From contig JAYKKT010000041.1 of the NCBI GenBank assembly GCA_036023115.1, positions 372,501-436,500 on the forward strand: DNA of 64,000 nt, read 5' to 3'. The notes beneath the pieces are model-generated. The model searched no databases and was not told the DNA's origin. It saw only the letters and a list, made by a program, of their open reading frames with translations. Shown one piece after another: positions 56,584 through 64,000 of this stretch. This stretch comes from Brasenia schreberi. Its lineage: Eukaryota; Streptophyta; Magnoliopsida; Nymphaeales; Cabombaceae. Position numbers and translations under genes: made by a program. How positions within the stretch are numbered: the stretch's first letter is position 1; each line of letters starts with the position of its first letter.

Positions 56584-58120
56584 TGTAACGCAGTCGAATT
56601 TGGCTATACTGGATTGTAAATCCTTAGAAACATTATATAAATTAAAAAAAAACGGCTTGTAATAAAAAGCTCATACATGAAAAATAAGAAAGACGAAGTC
56701 AGACTCGTTCTCTATAAATAGTGTATGCAAGAACGCACAAGATTACATTGACAAAGAAAAAGAATCTTTCTTGAAAAAACCTACAGAAAATCATCCCTCA
56801 ATCATGAAAACCCTTTTTTAATGTAACCTAGAGAAAAATTATAGTTTTGTCCCCAAGTTGATTCTGAAATAGCAGAATCAAGTGAGAGTATTTTCAAACC
56901 CGTACCTAAGTATCATTTGACAATACTTTTAGGTAGTTAAGATATTTTCAATTCAGTACCTGGATATTTTATAAATTACATTTTAGTGGTCACTTAATCG
57001 TTGTCTAATATATGTGTTGCATGTTTATGGTTTCTTTTTTTTTACCGTCTTATTGTTATTTTTGTCAAGAAATTAAAAATAAACTCCAGAATATGTGTAT
57101 CGAAGTTAACAAAAAATTAAAATCTAAACGGTCTAAATTTTCGAACGTGAAAAAGACATATCCCATTGGCACTTACACTTAAAGTTGTAAACTATGTTCT
57201 AATAAAAACAATTCTATCACCTACTCCAAATGCAACAATACGAGAAAATGAAGTGTATAAAATATTCCTTAGAGATGACACAATAGTTAAATCATAATAC
57301 TGACATATATTGAGGATAACCTCATTAGGGTATTCGAGGAATACGAGATCATCAAAGAGTTGTTTGATTCTATAACAACTAAATATGGTATTACAACAAA
57401 GTTACATGTTCAACTGTTACTATAAAAATACAACTCCTATAAAATGAAAAGAGAAAATATAGTAAAACGTGTGAACCAAATATTGGTAATGACAAGAGAC
57501 TTAGATGTAGCAAAATCGGTTATCCTCGAGATTATGCAAATATTCACTATCCTAAACAGTATTTCCCTATCATAGAACATGGTTGCTACAATCCTTATAT
57601 TAGGAATTGAACCAAACCTTTCTCAGTTAACCCTTAAACTTGGCAGACCCCTTGACTAAAGGAATAACAAAGGATTTTTTTCTCAAAGCATGTTACAAAC
57701 ATGGGTTTTAGATATATTTGATTGTTGTGTAGGTAAGAAACCACATAATGGGTAATGATTGCAACAACAATCATAGATGACATAATTTGGAAAACTCCAC
57801 AAAAGGTGGGAGGTAAAACCAATGTGTCATAAACCTTTTCTTTAATGGCAAAATGGGAGATGAAGTGCAACCGAATTTGGCTATTCTCGGCTATAAATTT
57901 GGAGAAACGTTACATACATAGGAAACATATACATTACAGAAATAAAGTAGAAAATGACTTATAACGGAAAGCTCAAATGTGAAAAACAAGAAAGACAAAG
58001 TTGAACTCACTATGTATAAATATTGTACATGAGAATACGGGAACACATAAAAGGTTATATTGAGAGAGAAAAAGAATCTTTCCTAGAAAAAACATATGTG
58101 GGAAACCGTGAAAACCCTCC
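56584..58120 (+). mobile_element. Internally deleted Copia element with two LTRs
   Basis: Two direct repeats of about 240-260 bases (about 56584-56820 and 57861-58120) share order and sequence: a CGAATTTGGCTAT start, AACATTA or ACATATACATTACA, a TATAAATA box, AGAAAAAGAATCTTTC and TGAAAACCCT. These are the LTRs of an old element. The interior is only about 1 kb. It keeps a piece of Copia Gag (57300-57570) and then the very end of the RNase H region (LADPLTKGITKDFF, about 57640-57690). Protease, integrase and reverse transcriptase are gone. The AAAATGGGAGA before 57861 is polypurine-tract-like. LTR ends are approximate; no target duplication was confirmed. Confidence 0.8.
57300..57700 (+). pseudogene. 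Copia Gag remnant joined to RNase H end
   Basis: The frame about 57325-57570 reads like the Gag UBN2 domain (FEEYEIIKELFDSITTKYG, then SYKMKRENIVKRVNQILVM, DLDVAKS, MQIFTILNSI), with a stop in the middle near 57421. Shortly after, LADPLTKGITKDFFLKACY is the usual C-terminal end of a Copia polyprotein. The whole middle is deleted. It has no protein-coding potential. Confidence 0.8.
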
Positions 58121-58389
58121 ATCATCTTCCTCCTTTTCTCCTTTCTTACTGTTGTCAGGAACTTGTTTTTGTCCTATTCTTCATTCTATTGCATCACTGA
58201 CCTTGCTGGCAACAAACCGCGAAGAATAACAACATTCCATCATTAAGGTGAAATAAACTTAGCAAAGCCATCCTCTATGAAATGGTTGCTAGACAAATAG
58301 GTGTTTTATTCTTTTATCATCATCTTCTTTTCCGTTTATCAAACTCCTCTTCGAATCCTACAATCTTGCTTAGAATGGTTGTTTATGCT

Positions 58390-58670
58390 TGCCGCAACAA
58401 CTAAACTTTTTACCATATTAAATGGGGTCGGTTACATGGATTCTTTGTTTTCAAAGAGCCCTATCATGTGTCATGCTAGAAGTTAACTCAATATAAATTA
58501 GATCATTCTTTATAGTTTCTTTCCAATACTTTTGTGGGCGTACTTTTCCTCTTAATATTTTCACAATCTAGTTTTTCATATCCTATTACGGATGTGTCCT
58601 TTGGTCATCTTTTTACATGTCCAAACCATCTTAAATGATTTTCTCTCATTTTATCCTGTAATTGTGCTTG
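58390..58670 (-). mobile_element. Small 3' RTE fragment, antisense
   Basis: The tail complement (GCAACAACTAAACTTTTTACC) and the following 3' region (GGGGTCGGTTACATGGATTC, ATCTTAAATGATTTTCTCTC) match the RTE family for about 280 bases. It is 5'-truncated and moderately diverged. No duplication was found at its ends. Confidence 0.82.
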
Positions 58671-59394
58671 TGTCGATACAGAACCTTGAACTGCTAAAAC
58701 AAGTCCTGGTTCTGACTTGTTTTGACACAAAACATGACCTATCTGACACGAGACACAAAGACACAATATGAATGAGTGCCATTCATAGCATGTTGGACAG
58801 GACACGAGAATCAGGACATGCCCAAAAGAGGCATTTACCTTGGTTTTCCAGCAATTATTTAATCATTTCCGAAAATGATCAAGGTCGTCGATGATACCCC
58901 GTTGTCCACATATCTCTCCTCTTTCAATCAAGCCCAACAAGAAAACGAGAATGAAAAGGGCAAGTTGCATAAAATAAAAAATCAGATGAATTTAAACTAT
59001 TTTCAGACCAAATTGATATCCACGACTCACCCAAACCCACCAAAACCCTTCATGCTATCTCAATTTTTCAATCCAAATCCAAATGACGACCAACAACCAA
59101 TTTTTTCATAAAAAATCTAGAAATATGGAAATCTGAAAAATGGGTTAGAACTCACCGAATTCCAACCGATTTTCGTGATGTCACTAGTCATTCGATTCCT
59201 CTCGATGCTGCAATTGCTTGCACAATCATTTATTCATAAGATTTACCTCGAATCACCATGAAAAAGGCTGGAGATGGTTGCCTTTTACCCTCCCCTCTCT
59301 TTCCTCAACAACAAGCACGGTAACACATCGGGCGTTACTGTGTTTCACCTGAGTGGACCTGGGTCCAGGTTTGGGTCCAGGTTCGACCCAGGTT
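58671..59394. other. Spacer between RTE fragment and kinase remnant
   Basis: No gene, RNA or repeat is supported. A short CCAGG/CCTGG-rich stretch (GGTCCAGGTTTGGGTCCAGG, 59360-59379) precedes the kinase remnant. Confidence 0.4.
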
Positions 59395-59935
59395 ATTACA
59401 GCTGCAATAAGCGTGCATCAAGACTTGATAGGTGGGAGCAACACGCTCGGAGTGCTTATGAAATTTTTGACAAGGATGGAAAGGGCTTTTATGATCGAGG
59501 ACTTGAGATGGTATTCTTATTTCTTATATCTCATTCTCCTTTGAGGAACTCACTAATACGAATTACATTTGCTCTGGTTAATGACGTGATCATTGATTGC
59601 CCTTGTTTGAGCACTCAAAGGATACTCTTCGAACTTCAAGATCGTAAAATGTTTCTTTTTTTGTTTTGAACTGGAATTAGCGTAAATGAGCATGTAGATT
59701 TTGTGGGCTTAAGTGAATCATGCATTTGGTGTCTTGAAATCTTCATATTACTCTGGACAGAAACTAATGCGAACTTTGATGGCTGCAGGAACTTGGCGTT
59801 TCACCTTCTTTTCCAGTTCATGCAGTTCTTCATGACTGGATCATGCAGACAGAAGGGAAGCTTAGTTTCTTGAGGCCTGTCTAATTGTTGTGTGGCATGT
59901 CATCAAGGTCAATCGCCAAAGCGTCGTGGTTCAGC
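59395..59935 (+). pseudogene. CDPK-related kinase (CRK) C-terminal remnant
   Basis: CRKs are plant Ser/Thr kinases with a degenerate calmodulin-like tail. Only that tail is left. Recognisable blocks are AAISVHQ (59400-59420), LDRWEQHARSAYEIF, RAFMIEDLR (about 59478), then after a GT-AG intron (about 59512-59788) [18 protein letters not shown] and EGKLSFL, and finally SSRSIAKAS near the end. These follow the family in order. The frame shifts between VHQ and LDRW (about 7 bases missing) and again before RAFM, and a TAA at 59881-59883 falls where the family has Lys in the VKLLHG block. The kinase domain is absent. The following 300 bases resemble an old 3' UTR. Confidence 0.82.
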
Positions 59936-61097
59936 ACATGAAGCTCAGTTCATTATCAGTTCTCCACCAGGGCTATTTGTGTGCGAGTTTTCACCAGCTG
60001 CTATGCAGCATCAATGGCTTTTGACATGCAATTTAGAACTTCATTCTTATCTGGCACCATACGATCGAAGGCTTCAGCTGACAGTTTTGCTCGACCACGA
60101 ACAGGAAAAGATTGGGTCATTATCCGTCTTCTTGGAATACAGAGAACTCTTCCTCGTATCTGTGTACAATTATTTGTTTTCCTTTTGTTTTAGTTTGTCA
60201 GTATAAAATCCATTGCGTGTAAGGATTTAGGTTTCCCTGTGGGGACTGTTTTGTGTTTGGGATGGAGCTGCTTCTGCTTCCAGCTCCAGTGTTTTCTTCA
60301 ACACTTCCTCAGTAGGCATCCCTACTGTCTTGGTTTGTTGATAATTCAATATCAACTGCTTTTTTGGTGTTAAGAATCAGTGATGTAGAAAATATCTGAC
60401 TTGTACGAATGTATTGCTTGTAATTCCGAATATAGGTGCCTTCTTTTCCTTTGCTGCTCTGATTGAAGAACATGAAGAAATAATATATGTAAAGAAAAAA
60501 ATGATAACCAAAAGATAGTATATAAAAGCCTCTGAAATCTGGAAAACAGTACTCTCCCAGAACTCCATACCATGCAATGCACCAAGGGAGGTTGTGAGAT
60601 TAACTTCAACATTTTGATTCTTTACCGTTCATCTCTGACTAACCCGATCCATCGGCACCATCTTCAAGTTCCAAGTCATGGAGAAAGTTTGTTACCAACT
60701 CCAAGACACCTAACGGAAGGTAATAAGTGCATTGGAGAAATTATCCCAGAAAGAAGTTATTTACCACAAATAAAAAACTTCTGAAATTAAAGAAAATCTA
60801 GTACCAGAAGCAGAGATTGATAGTGCCCATGATGGCACCACACCATGACAGTGTCGTATTTTTGCTATCGAAGTGTTGCAGTCTCCACCTAGGAGATTCA
60901 AATGAGAGAACGGGCACTAGGAAGCTGGTTATATATCTGTATTCTAACTCCCATAAGTACCAAGAGAAATAATGAGAGAATGATGATCCATTTGTTTCTA
61001 CTTTTCTGTAAAGTTCAAAACAGTGCAATATAGTCCATTGAAATTTATTCTAAACATCATCAATTGCAGCGAAAGCAGTTTCCTTTAACATAGGTGA
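59936..61097. other. Kinase remnant 3' flank and mutase gene 3' flank
   Basis: No gene is supported. The first part is probably the former 3' UTR of the kinase remnant. The part adjoining 61098 should hold the 3' UTR of the minus-strand mutase-like gene. Open frames here have no recognisable motif. Confidence 0.4.
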
Positions 61098-63397
61098 CTA
61101 TCCTGACATCTTGTCACCACCAAAGGCATTTGCAAGATACCCAACATTATGCAGGTGACTAACATCACCCCAGCTTTTGATGCTCCACTCTTTTTTATCA
61201 GATATGTAGATGACGTTGTGGAACACGTTGAGTATCCTCCCCCGTTTTGATCCCCTTGGAGCCGCACGATTAAAGAACTCTCTCAGCACTCCACCATGAC
61301 TAACCACAACAATCCGCTGTCCTAAAATATGAGCATTCAATCCCAACCATAAGGAATATCACAAAATCACCACGCACAACCACACAAACACACGCATTGT
61401 ACTACTACAGATTACATGGCAAACCTAATTATTATAGAAATCGCAATCACTCGGTTCATGCTGCAGAAAATTCAGCTCCAAGCACAGATAGAATTAAAGA
61501 GATTATTAAAAGAATAGAGGGCCTCGACCATAAACTATCCGAACAATCCCCATCTTCTTCGTCTTAGGCTACAATAGCACTAGCTACACATACAGTAAAA
61601 GGTAACCACTTTTCTCATTCTCGCTAAAAAACTTGGATAATTGATTCAGGTGCTATAGATCACATGGTAGGAGAGTTATCATATTTTTTATAATACAGAA
61701 CTCTTCAAAAACATGAACCGATTAAGTTGGCAGATGGTTCTTACTCTTTTATGATTGGACAGGGAAGTGTACCTACATGTTTCTCATATTTAAAATCAGT
61801 ATATCATGTTCCCAGTTTTTCAATAAATCTCATTTCAGTTAGCTCTTTAACTCGTACTTTGAATTGTTGCGTAACCTTCCATCCTACTGGTTGTGTATTT
61901 TAGGATCTGAAGACGGGGAAAACTTTTGGTCATGGTAAACTACAAAAGGGATTATACATTATGGAAGATTACTCTCAGCCTACATCTTCTTCGAGTGTTT
62001 CAGCAGAAACAGTTCAGGATACAGAAATTAGCCTTTGGCATTGTCGTCTTGGTCATCTACTTGTGTCGAAACTTCAATATGTTATACCTCACCTTAGAGT
62101 CAAGTCCAATAAATCTCAATTTGAATGTGAAGTCTATCAGCTTGGAAAACACCAAAGAGCTCCTTATCCTTTAAGTGACTCTAGGCGATTTCAACCTTTT
62201 GAACTTCTTTATTCTGATATATGGGGTGTCAGTCCAGTTACTTCATTATTTGGTCATAAGTATTTTTTCTCCTTTATTGATGATTGTACATGTCTCACGA
62301 TCGTTTATTTAATAAAAACAAAATCTGAAGTTTCTTCTATCTTTCCCATTGTGCATAAATTTATACTTACTCAATTCAATGCTTCCATCAAAATCCTTCG
62401 GTCAGATAATGGTGGAGAATACATCGACAATCAGTTACAAGAGTATTTACGACCATAGGGCATTATTCATCAGACTTGTTGTTCTTATACACCTCAGCAA
62501 AATGGCATCACTGAAAGGAAAAATCATCATATTCTCGAGGTAGCTAGAACTCTATTACTTCAAAATAATGTTCCTAAATTCTATTGGGGAGAAGTTGTCC
62601 TTACTGCTGTTTATCTAATCAATAGAATTCCGAGTAATACAATCCAGGGTGCAAGTCCTATGCAATGTCTTGATAAAGAATCGAAACCCTTTCATATAGT
62701 GCCTCATATCTTTGGTTGTACCTGTTTTGTGCATATACATCTCCCTAATCATGATAAACTTGATGCAAAGTGGGTGAAGTGTATTTTTCTCGGGTACTCA
62801 AACTCTAAAAAAGGGTATAAATGCTATGACCCTCTTCTTAAAAAACTATATGTTTCCATGGATGTCACTTTCTCAGAATCTACTCTCTATTTCTCTTCTC
62901 CACCAGAATCAACTACACCTCCACCCAATAGTACTTGTGTCCTTCCACTAGTTCCTAGTGAGGGGGAGTATATTGCAGAATCAAAGGAGATACTAATGTA
63001 CAAGAAAGGACTGAGGAAGATTGTTTATTCTTAAGAAGAACCGCGTGCTAAAGAAATTTCCCCTGAATCAGATCCTCAATTGCAAGTGGAAGAAGACCTG
63101 GAGATTCCTATTGCCATTCGCAAAGGTAAACGCACATGTGCACGGTATCCTATCTCTGATTGTGTGTCATATGGAAACACTTCCGAGAATTATCAACATT
63201 TTATTATGAATGCTGAGAAACATAAAGTTCCTATGTCCAATGGTTGCTTAAAACATGACATAATTGTTATTGCATACTTAGCAAAGTTCAGCCTGATGTG
63301 CCTTAAAATATCCTTACCTAAGTGTTTACTGGCAATGCTCTCCAAGGAAGATAAACACCTTTCACGGATTTGGTCTACACTTTCTCCTCCTCCGTAT
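61098..63397 (-). CDS. Phosphoglycerate mutase-like protein, last two exons
   Basis: This is the 3' part of a histidine-phosphatase-superfamily gene. The penultimate exon (about 63318-63397, minus strand) encodes GGGESVDQIRERCLSSLESI and ASKHLG. It splices (donor at 63316-63317, acceptor at 61322-61323) to the last exon 61098-61321, which encodes QRIVVVSHGGVLREFFNRAA, SDKKEWSIKSWGDVSHLHNV and ends FGGDKMSG. SHGG carries the second conserved histidine of the superfamily; the RHGE motif would be in the missing 5' exons. The plant branch is annotated as phosphoglycerate mutase-like, but its substrate is uncertain. The phases fit (one base carried over). The 5' edge of the penultimate exon is not certain. 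No further exons were recognised up to 64000, so the rest either lies outside the window or is lost. The intron holds a Copia fragment in the opposite orientation. Confidence 0.75.
61440..63260 (+). mobile_element. Truncated Copia retrotransposon inside mutase-like intron
   Basis: Order and motifs are those of a Copia polyprotein up to the integrase: a protease block with DSGAIDHM (about 61640), a pre-integrase region with LWHCRLGHLLVSKLQ (about 62030), integrase core motifs YSDIWG, FSFIDD and RSDNGGEY (62180-62430), and the integrase C-terminal part with KFYWGE and FLGYSNSKKGYKCYD (62575-62830). Stops and frameshifts interrupt it, for example near 61565, 61902 and 62456. The reverse transcriptase, RNase H and both LTRs are missing. 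It lies in the last intron of the minus-strand mutase-like gene. Borders are approximate. Confidence 0.8.
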
Positions 63398-64000
63398 ACA
63401 ATAAAGGTGAACATTATAGAAACAGTAGTGGATAACATTTGAATCATCTTGCCGTTTTTTGCACAAAATCTATCTTTAACATGAATATATATACAACAAG
63501 AGATTGAGGTTTACATCAGAAAATTTTGTGAGCCTTTCTAAGTGTGCATATTTAAAATCTAGGCAGCCATAAGCCTGATCCAGTTGAGATGGCAGCAAAG
63601 GAGGATCTATTCCTACCTCTACTTACTGCACCACAGTTAAATGATCAATCTTACAGTGAAGTAATGTCCTAATAGTCTGATATTGAGTCCAATGCTTGAC
63701 CTTACCTTAATTAATGTCACGGAATTATATCAGCATCGAATCATATTGTTTCACCTTTCTTTGGTTGAACATTTTGTTTATTCTAATTAAAACTTTGAGA
63801 TGCAAAATAAAGTGCAGTGCATAACATTTCACCCCCCGAAAGTGATTTGTCAAGAGGCAGCACATGAATAAGGAGATGAATGCTGCTATATGCACCTTGA
63901 GTTCACAGTCCACTAGAAGATCACTTATGTCTATTGTCTCTTCATGGGCTTTTCAAGCTAAAGTTTAGATTTTCCCTATTGATCCCATGATGCCATAATT
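63398..64000. other. Window end without recognised gene
   Basis: On the minus strand this is the direction in which upstream exons of the mutase-like gene would lie, but I recognise none. A frame open at 63725-63913 has no known motif. Confidence 0.35.

Noticed and set aside
63725..63913. A 5' exon of the mutase-like gene
   Set aside because: No RHGE or other family motif is seen in this frame or the surrounding sequence.

Overview
This window is nuclear DNA from a flowering plant. It is AT-rich, its genes carry many introns with GT-AG borders, and it holds plant families (FLX-type coiled-coil protein, CYP94 P450, CDPK-related kinase, plant 14-3-3, plastid-targeted membrane protein) among RTE-clade LINEs, Copia retrotransposons, a DUF659-type hAT transposon and tRNA-derived SINEs. 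The species cannot be named from the sequence.

Layout. 1-5.5 kb: two RTE LINEs, an old antisense fragment and a full-length 3.26-kb copy with a 15-bp target-site duplication (TSD). 7.5-11.5 kb: a complete seven-exon homocysteine S-methyltransferase gene (+). 12.1-16.7 kb: two more RTE copies. 16.995-17.109 kb: a small fold-back element. 18.8-22.3 kb: an FLX-like gene (+) whose 5' UTR intron took a recent RTE insertion with a 17-bp TSD. 24.8-26.4 kb: a CYP94 P450 pseudogene (+). 26.5-31.0 kb: a five-exon gene (-) for an uncharacterised multi-pass membrane protein, probably plastidial, with an RTE copy in intron 1 that keeps an open reverse-transcriptase frame. 33.0-37.1 kb: a 14-3-3 gene (-). 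41.8-49.5 kb: a NAC-alpha gene (-) whose 6.8-kb intron holds a 199-bp RTE-derived mini-element, a decayed hAT transposon and an old RTE fragment. 49.9-52.7 kb: an old RTE copy. 53.2-56.5 kb: a duplicated segment carrying an intact-looking U5 snRNA gene and a truncated second U5 copy, each behind a plant snRNA promoter (USE plus TATA). 56.6-58.1 kb: an internally deleted Copia element with two LTRs. 59.4-59.9 kb: the C-terminal remnant of a CDPK-related kinase. 61.1-63.4 kb: the last two exons of a phosphoglycerate-mutase-like gene (-), split by a Copia fragment.

The genes are housekeeping or regulatory genes with no shared pathway: methionine synthesis, flowering or chromatin-linked coiled coil, 14-3-3 signalling, ribosome-associated chaperone, splicing snRNA. 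What unites the window is its history of insertions. RTE copies fall into a young set (2272, 13722, 20195, 28582) and an old, degraded set (263, 12118, 47780, 49885, 58390), and most genes carry a transposon in an intron. The least expected features are the U5 snRNA pair at 54.8 and 56.5 kb, and the 199-bp element at 42807-43005, which joins the RTE 5' end to its 3' end and is flanked by its own 14-bp TSD.
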